A stretch of DNA of 64,000 nucleotides from an uncultured Lachnospiraceae bacterium (GTDB lineage Bacteria > Bacillota > Clostridia > Lachnospirales > Lachnospiraceae), in contig CAMVHB010000003.1 in NCBI GenBank assembly GCA_947167155.1, positions 1-64,000 of the forward strand, written 5' to 3'. The notes below the pieces were generated by a model. That model saw nothing but the letters and a program-made list of their open reading frames with translations, searched no databases and was not told the DNA's origin. Position 1 is the stretch's first letter. Each line of letters begins with the position of its first letter. Both the position numbers and the translations under genes were made by a program. Below, in pieces: positions 17,798-25,397 of the stretch.

Positions 17798-18256
17798 ATG
17801 ATGTTATTCCCTAGTATCTTTAATGACAATCTGTTTGATGATTTTATGGACTTCCCGATCGTAAGAAGAGCAAAGAATGATGATTTGAATCACTTCCTCA
17901 CCGGAAACATGAACAATTTCATGAAGACGGATATCAAGGAGCATGAGGATCATTACGAGCTCGAGATCGACCTGCCCGGCTATGACAAGGGAGACGTAGG
18001 CGCCGAGATCAAGGACGGCTATCTTACTATCACCGCAAGCAAGACGGAAAACAAGGACGAAAAGGACAATGAAGGAAAGTACCTGCGCCGCGAGCGTTAT
18101 TCCGGCTCCATGTCAAGAAGCTTCTATGTCGGCGATGAAATGACCGAAGAGGACATCAAGGCTTCCTTCAAGAACGGAACTCTTCTCGTATGTGTTCCCA
18201 AGAAGGAACCCGCAAAAGAAGTCCCCGAGAAGCATGTGATCGCGATCGAAGGATAA
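17798..18256 (+). CDS. Small heat-shock protein (Hsp20/alpha-crystallin)
   Basis: This 152-residue protein has an N-terminal arm (residues 1-40) and an alpha-crystallin domain (about 45-140), recognisable from YELEIDLPGY and the later GxL-type strand KNGTLLVCVPK. It should hold unfolded proteins in oligomers without ATP. The start follows GAGGTG by four bases; the second Met is an alternative. The CIRCE element just upstream puts it in the HrcA regulon, which more often contains groESL and dnaK. The gene ends at the long palindrome at 18270-18345. Confidence 0.95.
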   Translation: MMLFPSIFNDNLFDDFMDFPIVRRAKNDDLNHFLTGNMNNFMKTDIKEHEDHYELEIDLPGYDKGDVGAEIKDGYLTITASKTENKDEKDNEGKYLRRERYSGSMSRSFYVGDEMTEEDIKASFKNGTLLVCVPKKEPAKEVPEKHVIAIEG

Positions 18257-18269
18257 AAAAAGAACCCGG

Positions 18270-18345
18270 AAAATGAACCCAGGGTACGGAGTCAGGGGAC
18301 CATTTTTTAAAATGGTCCCCTGACTCCGTACCCTGGGTTCATTTT
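18270..18345. repeat. 76-nt perfect palindrome, probably a bidirectional terminator or REP-like unit
   Basis: The 37-base arms are exact reverse complements (18270-18306 and 18309-18345) with a two-base centre; each arm contains GGGTACGGAGTCAGGGGACC or its complement. A-runs and T-runs at both ends make it an intrinsic terminator in both directions, between hsp20 (plus) and the M29 aminopeptidase gene (minus). An ordinary terminator needs only 8-12 paired bases, so exact pairing over 37 suggests recent origin, gene conversion or a mobile hairpin. No transposase is visible in the window. Confidence 0.85.
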
Positions 18346-18346
18346 T

Positions 18347-19582
18347 TTATATCACGAAATTTCCGTTCCTGAATATCTCAACTTCCGTCCCGTCGTTCTC
18401 GATCCCGGTAACTCTCATCTCTTTTGTTCCGAACATGAAATCCACATGGTTTATGGACTGATTTCCGCCGTGAGAGAGGAGCTCCTCCTCCGACATCTCC
18501 TCGCCGCCCTTTATATTTTCCGGATAGCAGCGCCCGAGAGCCAGATGGCAGCTGGCATTTTCATCAAAGAGAGTATTGAAGTAGAGTATGTTCTGGTTTG
18601 AGATCGGCGAATCATAGGATATCAGTGCGACCTCACCAAGATGCCTTGAGCCCTCATCAGTATCAAAAAGCTTTGTGAGCGCGTCCTTTCCCTTCTTCGC
18701 GCCATAGTCAACTACTATGCCGTCACTAAAGGAAAACCAGAAATCCTCTATCACCTTTCCGGCGTGACTCAGTGGCTTACTTGCAAAGACCTTTCCGTCA
18801 ACCCGGTTTCTGTCAGGCATACAGAAGACCTCCTCTGTCGGAATATTTGCATTAAAGAAGGTCCCGCTCTTTGAATAATTCCCACCGCCTGACCAGATAT
18901 GATCCTTCACGAGCCCGACATAAAGATCCGTCCCAAGCTCGCTTACAAAATGAAGCCTGTCGAAATCATATTCATTCAAAAGCCTGCAATGGCGCATCAA
19001 TTCTTCGTCATGAGCTTTCCATTCGGCTACCGGATCATTATCCTCATTTATCCTTACAGCCTGAAGGATCGCTTCCCAAAGCGCATCTACAGCCTCATCC
19101 TCTTCCTTTTCCGGAAAGACCTTCTTTGCCCACTTTTTGCCCGGAAGGGCGATGATGCACCACTGACCTATATTGTTCATGGTATAAGCCTGAAAGGGCT
19201 TCATCTTCTTCATGTACTCCAGACGCACAGTTTGAAGCTTGTCCTGATCTATATCCGCCATGAGACCCGGAGTTTCAGAATCGATGGTGAGAAATGCGGC
19301 TCCTCTCTCCTGCTGATAACGGGTCCTTTCGACTACCCAGTCGGGCACAAGAGAAAGCGACTCCGTGGTCTCGTATTCATAGCTCATATGGCTTATATTC
19401 TCATCGTTCCAAACTACAGAAACTTTTCCTGCTCCCGCTTCATAAGCCTCTTTTACGCAGAGCTCAACAAACTCATGATCTTTGACCGAGGCTCTTATCA
19501 CGAGGAACTGCCCCTTTTCTATATTTATCCCGGTACGCACAGCAAGAGACGCGTACTTTTTCAGCAAACCTTCATTGGGCAT
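18347..19582 (-). CDS. M29-family metallo-aminopeptidase (PepS/AmpS type)
   Basis: This 411-residue cytoplasmic enzyme removes N-terminal residues from peptides using divalent metal. The family signature regions are present: an N-terminal domain (ALVIRASVKDHEF-type start, about residues 20-60) and a C-terminal metal-binding half. The latter includes TEEVFCMPDRNRVDG, the Glu/Asp-rich DFWFSFSDGIVVDY segment, and HLGEVA, NCHLALG-like and HVDFM motifs with likely ligand His and Asp residues. Length and motif order match M29. It starts 12 bases after proX and ends in the palindrome. The protein begins MPNEGLLKKYA, standard for the family. Confidence 0.93.
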   Translation of the reverse strand: MPNEGLLKKYASLAVRTGINIEKGQFLVIRASVKDHEFVELCVKEAYEAGAGKVSVVWNDENISHMSYEYETTESLSLVPDWVVERTRYQQERGAAFLTIDSETPGLMADIDQDKLQTVRLEYMKKMKPFQAYTMNNIGQWCIIALPGKKWAKKVFPEKEEDEAVDALWEAILQAVRINEDNDPVAEWKAHDEELMRHCRLLNEYDFDRLHFVSELGTDLYVGLVKDHIWSGGGNYSKSGTFFNANIPTEEVFCMPDRNRVDGKVFASKPLSHAGKVIEDFWFSFSDGIVVDYGAKKGKDALTKLFDTDEGSRHLGEVALISYDSPISNQNILYFNTLFDENASCHLALGRCYPENIKGGEEMSEEELLSHGGNQSINHVDFMFGTKEMRVTGIENDGTEVEIFRNGNFVI

Positions 19583-19594
19583 GATACACTCCCA

Positions 19595-20092
19595 TCAGTC
19601 CCCGACGAGCCTCACCATCTTTGGCTTGTGAGAGAGCGCGGGGAGAACCTTTTCCATCATGTCCCGTGTCCTTATCTTGAGACTCGTCGTATTCACGCAG
19701 GGATGACAGCCTATATAGTCGCTCTTTGTAACATCTTCATCCATCAGAAGCTGAACCCGGTTTTCCTTGTCATTCAAAAGCGAAAGTACGCTTGCAGACC
19801 CCGGAAGAGTATCAAGAAGAGAAGCAAGCTCCTCCGGCTCCGCGAAGGAAAGTCTTGATACATGAATCTGGGGAGAGAGTTCCTTTGTCTTGAAAGGCTT
19901 GTTTCCGGGCATCATCAGAAGATAATATTCCGAATGCTGCTTGTTTGTAAGAAACAGGTTCTTGCATATCCTGCATCCCAGTATCACTCCTACCCTGTTG
20001 CACTCCTCCATGGTAGAAGTCGGATCGTGATCCGATCTGAAATAGTCAATATGAAGCGAATCAAGGAAATCATAAACCCTGATCTCCTTCAT
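19595..20092 (-). CDS. proX: Prolyl-tRNA editing deacylase (ProX/YbaK family)
   Basis: This 165-residue hydrolase clears mischarged Ala-tRNA-Pro in trans. The family pattern is seen in the conserved K of CRICKNLFL, then YYLLMMPG, the FAEPEEL segment and the C-terminal GCHPCVNTTSL. The start is ATG 20092 because GGGAGG stands three bases before it; a longer frame to 20188 has no ribosome site. It is 76 bases after the small gene at 20169 and 12 bases before the M29 aminopeptidase gene. Confidence 0.92.
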   Translation of the reverse strand: MKEIRVYDFLDSLHIDYFRSDHDPTSTMEECNRVGVILGCRICKNLFLTNKQHSEYYLLMMPGNKPFKTKELSPQIHVSRLSFAEPEELASLLDTLPGSASVLSLLNDKENRVQLLMDEDVTKSDYIGCHPCVNTTSLKIRTRDMMEKVLPALSHKPKMVRLVGD

Positions 20093-20168
20093 CAGCCTCC
20101 CTTCATTTTCCTTCGGCCGGCCCTGAAAAAACTCTATCTTTCCCAAATCTATCTCTCTTTCTATGCTG

Positions 20169-20393
20169 TCACGAGCGTGAAGACACAAAGCGCCTCGCTA
20201 TCTCTGAGGACAGCTCCATATCTTCTTCTCTTACATATATGATATATGTAAAGCGCTTCGCTCCGAGTGCGTAAATATCAGAAGCAGAACGCACTATATC
20301 CGAATCTATATTGTTTACTTTGAGTACTGCCGAAAGCCTCTGCGCATCTTCTTTTGATTCAATGGCTATGAGTGCCGTATCATATCCGTTCAT
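20169..20393 (-). CDS. Small protein of unknown function (possibly DUF3343-like)
   Basis: This 74-residue protein has no membrane segment or cysteine. Alternating strands and helices (TALIAIESKEDAQRLSAVL, then TYIIYV) suggest a small ferredoxin-like alpha/beta fold as in DUF3343 Se/S-carrier-like proteins, but the expected Cys-Gly site is missing. Its start overlaps the stop of the preceding gene (TGATG), so the two are translationally coupled. Function is unknown. Confidence 0.6.
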   Translation of the reverse strand: MNGYDTALIAIESKEDAQRLSAVLKVNNIDSDIVRSASDIYALGAKRFTYIIYVREEDMELSSEIARRFVSSRS

Positions 20394-21229
20394 CAGGTTC
20401 CTTCGATCCCCTGCATATCAGTGAGCATCAGGCGCCCGTTGCTGTTTCTCTTGAAGGTATAATCAAAATCAAGATTGAACTCGTGTGAGCCGCCTGCACT
20501 GAACCTGAAAAGGCAGTCAACTCTGCAGGTAAAGACGTTTGGATCGGAAGCGGACCTTTTCACATTGCTGACCTTGAGTCCCTCATATGTTGGATTTGAA
20601 AAAGATCCTTCCCAGTCATTATTGTAATAAGCAAGATGCTGATAAAGCGGCGTACTCCTGTCTACATAAGCAAGCACGTCACCTCTGTAATCGTCATCAT
20701 TCAGTGAAAACAGAGCGTACGCCTTTGTGAAGTCAGAAGCCCGCTTCTCAACCTCCGCTCTCTCCTCATCGGTAACAACAGTCTTCGCTATCTCCTCGGC
20801 AGATCTCTCGGCCGAGATCCGGAGTTCTTCCTCTCTCGATGTCTTTGCCGCCTCTTCAGCAGAGATGCTGAAAGATGTTTCTGCCGAAAGCTTCTCTGAG
20901 TTGTACCTTGAGACCGACCTTGAAGCTTCCTCTGAGCGCCTTGCGACAGCCCTCTCCTCATAACCCTCAAGACTGCGATAAACCACAAGAAGGACTATGG
21001 CTATGACAACAAGCCCCGCCAGGAAAGAAAGAAGCAGCACCTTGTAAAAAACCGGCTTTCTTTTCTTTTTTCTTCTTCTCCTGCTGCCGTTTCCGTTGCC
21101 GCTGTGGTTCCCGCTGCCATTATGATTCCCGCTTCCGCCGGAAACACCCGCAGTACTTCTTCTTTCGACATCAGCACCGCTTCTTGACCTTATCGGCATC
21201 ATTTGGATCTCGTCATTGTAATCACTCAT
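20393..21229 (-). CDS. Single-pass membrane protein with low-complexity Gly/Ser/Asn/His tract, unknown function
   Basis: This 278-residue protein has four parts. Residues 28-50 are a GSGNHSGNG-type low-complexity stretch. A basic cluster (RRRRKKKRK) is followed by one transmembrane helix (about 60-83). A charged Ser/Glu-rich coiled region spans about 90-175. A compact C-terminal domain (about 180-278) resembles an NTF2-like fold (TKAYALFSLNDDDYRGDVLAYVD-like start, beta-rich end). The positive cluster before the helix places the C-terminal domain outside the cell. It lies 18 bases after the phosphodiester glycosidase gene, another exported protein. I do not recognise a specific family. Confidence 0.7.
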   Translation of the reverse strand: MSDYNDEIQMMPIRSRSGADVERRSTAGVSGGSGNHNGSGNHSGNGNGSRRRRKKKRKPVFYKVLLLSFLAGLVVIAIVLLVVYRSLEGYEERAVARRSEEASRSVSRYNSEKLSAETSFSISAEEAAKTSREEELRISAERSAEEIAKTVVTDEERAEVEKRASDFTKAYALFSLNDDDYRGDVLAYVDRSTPLYQHLAYYNNDWEGSFSNPTYEGLKVSNVKRSASDPNVFTCRVDCLFRFSAGGSHEFNLDFDYTFKRNSNGRLMLTDMQGIEGT

Positions 21230-21247
21230 TTATATGATACCGATCCT

Positions 21248-22333
21248 TTACTTTACTATTATCGCGTTGGGAACAGGACGCATCCCTATGAGGGATGAGG
21301 ATTTGTTCAGCTGCTCGCCCTTGTAGAAAAGACGCGAAGAGGAACCGCCGTCCAGATTTCCCGCTGTCACTGCGCCGTATTTGAGCATCAGTTCTCCCAT
21401 CTGCTTGTAGGTGGCGCCGAGAGATCCGGGCTGGCGCCCGTTTACCGTCATCAGGAGGATCGCGCCGTCCGCGCGCTGACCTATGGCGGACCTTGGATTA
21501 AGTCCTCCTCTTATCTCCGCAAATTCAACAGCCTTACCGTTCAAAACCAGTGCAGGCCCGAAGGTAATGCCCTCAACTATGCCATTCTGAAGGGCCTGGG
21601 AGGCCGAGATGTTTCCGACAAGAAGCTTATGCTCACCCGTCATACCTATTATCGTATAATAATGATCGGGATCGAAATTCGACACCAGTTCCCCGTTTGC
21701 AAAGGTGGGACCTATCGGCATTCCGCCCTGACCATGACCATCCGGATCATAGAAGCCTCCGCCGTTGATGGCGGCAACAGCGCCTGTTTCGTTGATTATG
21801 GCAGTGATCTTTTTTCCGGAACCGGAAGTTGAGAAATTGCTTATTGAATAAAAATGAACTCGCGAAGGATCGTAAACTATGAGAAGATTACCTGTAAAGC
21901 CCTCGCCGGTGATCTCAATGGCTTCTATCCCGTCGCCGTCCGGATCCGAAGTAATGGTAGCCGGATCCTGCTCTGCTGCAGGCGTATCTACAGGAAGTGC
22001 TCCCTCCTTCAGCTCAGCTTCTGTTTTGATCTTCACAAGATCAAGCGAATTTGGATCAAATTCCACGCTGGCTTCCTCCTGCTCCGAGGAGATCATCTTC
22101 TGTATCTCTTCCTCTGAGAAGTATATACGTGCAAGAAACTTTGCCGCGCTTGTCCCCATCACGGAGTTGACAAAGATCCCCTTTGCAGTTTCAGAGGGTC
22201 CCAGCGAAATGACAGAGACCAGACCAAAAACAAGTATCACAAAAAGTGCCAACGCTGTCCCCAGTATTGCCAAAGAACGGACGATGATCTTTCCTATCAA
22301 TCTTCTCTTTCTGCTTTTCCTCTTTTTTGCCAT
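21248..22333 (-). CDS. Membrane-anchored phosphodiester glycosidase (NAGPA/DUF2233 family)
   Basis: This 361-residue protein starts with a basic tail (MAKKRKSRKRR), has one transmembrane helix (about 20-42) and an extracellular NAGPA-like domain (about 130-361). Family landmarks include the AINGGGFYDPDG segment, the INGRQPGS-like VNGRQPGSLG, and the C-terminal GNLDGGSSS. Such proteins cleave GlcNAc-1-phosphodiester-linked sugars, plausibly from wall glycopolymers. The start is ATG 22333. A longer frame would begin at TTG 22369, but that TTG is part of the -35 box. No ribosome site precedes the ATG and a promoter -10 lies seven bases upstream, so the mRNA is probably leaderless. Confidence 0.85.
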   Translation of the reverse strand: MAKKRKSRKRRLIGKIIVRSLAILGTALALFVILVFGLVSVISLGPSETAKGIFVNSVMGTSAAKFLARIYFSEEEIQKMISSEQEEASVEFDPNSLDLVKIKTEAELKEGALPVDTPAAEQDPATITSDPDGDGIEAIEITGEGFTGNLLIVYDPSRVHFYSISNFSTSGSGKKITAIINETGAVAAINGGGFYDPDGHGQGGMPIGPTFANGELVSNFDPDHYYTIIGMTGEHKLLVGNISASQALQNGIVEGITFGPALVLNGKAVEFAEIRGGLNPRSAIGQRADGAILLMTVNGRQPGSLGATYKQMGELMLKYGAVTAGNLDGGSSSRLFYKGEQLNKSSSLIGMRPVPNAIIVK

Positions 22334-22340
22334 AGCGCAT

Positions 22341-22369
22341 ATAATAATGAATTTGCAAACATCTGTCAA
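22341..22369 (-). promoter_or_regulatory. Near-consensus promoter predicting a leaderless mRNA
   Basis: On the minus strand a perfect TTGACA (22364-22369), a 17-base spacer and TATTAT (22341-22346) precede the phosphodiester glycosidase ATG (22333) by seven bases. The expected start point falls on or one base before the ATG. Confidence 0.75.
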
Positions 22370-22436
22370 ATTGTGCCATTGTCAGACTGCTGTCAGCCAA
22401 AGACCTTTCGCTTCGGTGGAAGATGCCTCTCACTTA

Positions 22437-22445
22437 TGCTATAAT
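22437..22445 (+). promoter_or_regulatory. Extended -10 promoter of the SGNH/LicD operon, nearly leaderless
   Basis: TGC-TATAAT (22437-22445) is an exact extended -10. The ATG of the first SGNH gene is ten bases further on, so the transcript would have only three or four bases before ATG 22456. No convincing -35 box is seen. Confidence 0.6.
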
Positions 22446-22455
22446 CCCAAACGAT

Positions 22456-23430
22456 ATGTCCGCAGAAAGAAAAAGTAATATCATAAAACTTGTCGCCTTC
22501 GTCCTTATACTGATCCTCCTCGTCTTTCTCCTTTCAAATGCGATGAGCGAGCTGTATCTGAAAAAGAAGCCCTATGTGGCGGGACGTCTGCGATGTGTCA
22601 TCGAGGTGATGAATGAAAAGCCGGATACACTCGATCTCATCACCCTTGGAGACAGCGAGGCCTACTCCTCCTTTAATCCCATGACGGTCTGGAATGAGGC
22701 CGGCATTCCCTCCTTTCTCCTCGGACACTCCGCCCAGTTCATAGGCGAGACCTATTCAGAGCTGAAGAAGGCCTTGAAAACGCAGACTCCGAAGGTGGTC
22801 CTCCTGGAAACCCACGGTCTCATAGCAGAGGGAAACCTCGCGGAAAACTTAGGTGAATTTGTAAAAGACGAATTGAAGACCCTCTTTCCCATCTTTGTTT
22901 ACCACGACAAGTGGAAGGAACTCATAACCGGCGAAAACAGGGACGACCCCAACTTTTTCAAGGGCTTTAAAATAAAGACCCAGTCCATGCCTTATCAGGG
23001 CGATGAGCTTTTGCAAAATGACGGCTCAAATGCATCTGTCCCTTCGGCTTCAAGGTTTTACATGGAAAAAATAATGAAGCTCTGTAAAGATAAGGGAATA
23101 ATCCTCATGCTGTATTCTGCCCCTTCGCCGGTCAATTACAATGCTTCCACGCATGAAGCCCTGACGGCCTACGCGTCCGAGATAGGTGTTCCCTATACGG
23201 ATCTGAACGCCGAAAACGAAAAGATAGGGATAGACTGGAAGACAGATTCGATCGATGAGGGTGACCACCTGAACGTCAACGGCGCTGACAAGGTCACACG
23301 CTTCCTCATCAATTTCATAAAAGAAAACGAAAGCATGGAAGACCGCTCAAAGGATGAGACCTACAAGGATTGGGATGCTCTCTATGAAAAGTATCTTGCC
23401 ATGAAAGAGGAGCTTTCAAACACGAAATGA
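22456..23430 (+). CDS. Membrane-anchored SGNH-hydrolase-like protein (DltD/AlgJ-like), first paralogue
   Basis: This 324-residue protein has an N-terminal transmembrane helix (about 9-29) and an extracellular SGNH-like domain. The nucleophile block is LGDSEAY (S67) and the C-terminal GDHLN carries the likely Asp/His. Such proteins assist MBOAT-type acyl or aminoacyl transfer to surface polymers. The start is ATG 22456 (MSAERKSN), which aligns with the paralogue start MNEEKKERK; a frame from 22423 would include the promoter. No ribosome site is present. It overlaps the second paralogue by ATGA. The MBOAT at 56644-58104 is a possible partner. Confidence 0.78.
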   Translation: MSAERKSNIIKLVAFVLILILLVFLLSNAMSELYLKKKPYVAGRLRCVIEVMNEKPDTLDLITLGDSEAYSSFNPMTVWNEAGIPSFLLGHSAQFIGETYSELKKALKTQTPKVVLLETHGLIAEGNLAENLGEFVKDELKTLFPIFVYHDKWKELITGENRDDPNFFKGFKIKTQSMPYQGDELLQNDGSNASVPSASRFYMEKIMKLCKDKGIILMLYSAPSPVNYNASTHEALTAYASEIGVPYTDLNAENEKIGIDWKTDSIDEGDHLNVNGADKVTRFLINFIKENESMEDRSKDETYKDWDALYEKYLAMKEELSNTK

Positions 23431-24419
23431 ATGAAGAAAAAAAAGAAAGAAAAATGAGGATCGTCAGGGCTGCCGTTTTTGTCGGGATATTCTTCGGCGC
23501 CCTGTTTCTGATCTCCTTCCTGATCAACAACTTTTACGTAAAAGGCAACCCCAATGTCACAGGCCGCCAGCGCTGTGTGGCCGGGCTCATGAACGAGCCC
23601 GAAGAGACCCTTGATGTTATCGCCCTTGGCGACAGCGAAGCCTATACCTCCATCAATCCCATGTACTTCTGGAAGGAAGGCGGAGTCCCTCTTTACCTTG
23701 TGGGGCAGCCCGGACAGCATATCGGCGAAACCTATTTCGCGCTCCGGAAGGCCTTTGCCACCCAGTCCCCGAAGGTGGTCCTGATCGAGACCCACTGCAT
23801 GATCGGAAAGGACAGCATGGCCGAAAACATAGGAAAGGTCGTAAAAGGCGAGCTCAAGAATCTCTTTTCGATCTTCGTCTATCATGACAAATGGAAGCAG
23901 GTCCTGATGGGGGAGGAGAAGGCGGACGACAATTATTTCAAGGGCTATGAGATCATGACCGCTGTAAGGGCCTACGGCGGTGCTGATTATATGGATGATG
24001 ACAACAAGGGCTCACGCACCGAGATCCCTCCGGAAAGCCGCTATTTCATGGGGCGTATATTGGATCTCTGCGAACGAAATGGCGCAAAGGTCGTCTTCTA
24101 CTCTTCCCCTTCTCCGGTGAATTACAACCCGGATGTGGTAGATGCCTTGACCTCTTACGCCAAAGAGATAAATGTTCCCTACTACGATTTCAATACAAGG
24201 CTTGAGGAGACAGGCATAGACTGGAGCACCGATACACTTGACAACGGAGATCACGTGAATCTCTCCGGCTCAATAAAGATCTCGAGAAAGCTCCTTCCAT
24301 TCCTGAATGAAATAGTGACGCTTGAGGACAGGTCAAAAGATCCTTCCTATTCCTCCTGGAACGAGCTTCTCAAAAAATATGAAAAAATGGTTGCAGAAAT
24401 GACAGAGGAGGAGCCGTAA
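23427..24419 (+). CDS. Membrane-anchored SGNH-hydrolase-like protein, second paralogue
   Basis: This 330-residue protein is a tandem copy of the preceding gene. The two share the order of an N-terminal membrane helix (about 11-33), GDSEAY (S70), the stretch HIGETYFALRKAFATQSPK, then IFVYHDKWK and SSPSPVNYN, and a C-terminal GDHVN. They differ clearly in side chains, so the duplication is not recent. It is coupled to the first paralogue by ATGA and to licD by TAATG. Two dissimilar copies may act on different polymers or as a heterodimer; that is inference. Confidence 0.78.
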   Translation: MNEEKKERKMRIVRAAVFVGIFFGALFLISFLINNFYVKGNPNVTGRQRCVAGLMNEPEETLDVIALGDSEAYTSINPMYFWKEGGVPLYLVGQPGQHIGETYFALRKAFATQSPKVVLIETHCMIGKDSMAENIGKVVKGELKNLFSIFVYHDKWKQVLMGEEKADDNYFKGYEIMTAVRAYGGADYMDDDNKGSRTEIPPESRYFMGRILDLCERNGAKVVFYSSPSPVNYNPDVVDALTSYAKEINVPYYDFNTRLEETGIDWSTDTLDNGDHVNLSGSIKISRKLLPFLNEIVTLEDRSKDPSYSSWNELLKKYEKMVAEMTEEEP

Positions 24420-25381
24420 TGTTCAGTTTCCCCGATGATTATTTTCAGGACGAAGTACGGAGTGACTATCTCGTTCCGGCATATATGAAGCGTATCTGGG
24501 CCTCGGGCCTTAAGCTCCTTTCGACCGTTGACAAAGCCTGCGAGACCCTTCACATTACCTATTTTGCCGATTCGGGTACACTTCTCGGAGCTGTGAGAGA
24601 GAAAGGAATGATCCCCTGGGATGATGATCTTGACATAGCGATGACGCGCAGAGACTTCGACATCCTTGAAAAAAATTTTGAAAAGGTTTTTCCAAAAGGC
24701 TATGCCCTCGTCGGAAACCGGGGCACCAGGGCCATCCTTCACCCCTATATCGGAATGCCGGTGATAATGAACTCGCTTTCAATAACGATCTCGGATGAGT
24801 GGCTTTCGGAGAATTACGGCTGTCCCTTTCCCCTCGGGATCGATGTTTCAATACTCGATGAGCTTCCGGATGATGAATCGTTGCGGGATACCATATTCGG
24901 ACTCGCGCAGCTCATCCTGTTTACCATAAGCTCCCAGACTATAGCCCCCGGCACCCCGGACACCGAAACCAAGCTTAAAGCTGTAGAGAATCTTACAGGA
25001 AAGAAGCTTGACAGGAAAAAAGACATCCTGCTCGAGCTTGAAATGCTCTATGAGGAGATAGTAAAAACCGTCCGGCCTTCCGAAGCAAAGAACTATGTGC
25101 TCTGGTCAAACTGCTGCTATCATGACGCCCTGGATCGGGTATGGAAGAAGGAACTCTTCAAAAAAAAGCGCGTTTCATTTGAAACAGGCGATATCATCAT
25201 CCCCGAAGGCTACGAGGACATATTGATATCCTATTACGGCAAAGACTATATGACTCCTCCGGCAGTAAGGAGATCCGACCATACCTTCCTTGACAACTAT
25301 ATAAACGGTCTGAAATCTTATCTTGCAAAAAACGGGGACCCCTCTTTCAATACCTTAAAGGCATTGGGGATCCCCGTCTGA
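24419..25381 (+). CDS. LicD-family phosphotransferase
   Basis: This 320-residue protein belongs to the LicD nucleotidyltransferase-fold family, which moves phosphocholine or similar groups onto cell-surface glycans. The signature is plain: FADSGTLLGAVREKG (about 49-63) followed by PWDDDLDIAM with metal-binding acids at 68-72. There is no signal peptide, so it acts in the cytoplasm on lipid-linked polymer. It overlaps the SGNH gene before it (TAATG). The C-terminal coding sequence includes an ACGGGG...CCCCGT hairpin (about 25333-25379) without a T run. Confidence 0.88.
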   Translation: MFSFPDDYFQDEVRSDYLVPAYMKRIWASGLKLLSTVDKACETLHITYFADSGTLLGAVREKGMIPWDDDLDIAMTRRDFDILEKNFEKVFPKGYALVGNRGTRAILHPYIGMPVIMNSLSITISDEWLSENYGCPFPLGIDVSILDELPDDESLRDTIFGLAQLILFTISSQTIAPGTPDTETKLKAVENLTGKKLDRKKDILLELEMLYEEIVKTVRPSEAKNYVLWSNCCYHDALDRVWKKELFKKKRVSFETGDIIIPEGYEDILISYYGKDYMTPPAVRRSDHTFLDNYINGLKSYLAKNGDPSFNTLKALGIPV

Positions 25382-25397
25382 CAGCCTGTCATTATTC

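Noticed and set aside
18899..19858. Plus-strand open frame of 319 codons opposite M29 peptidase and ProX
   Set aside because: It crosses two real minus-strand genes and their junction and has no start signal.
25333..25379. GC-rich hairpin at the end of licD
   Set aside because: It is inside coding sequence, has an unpaired A and no T run, so I do not call it a terminator.
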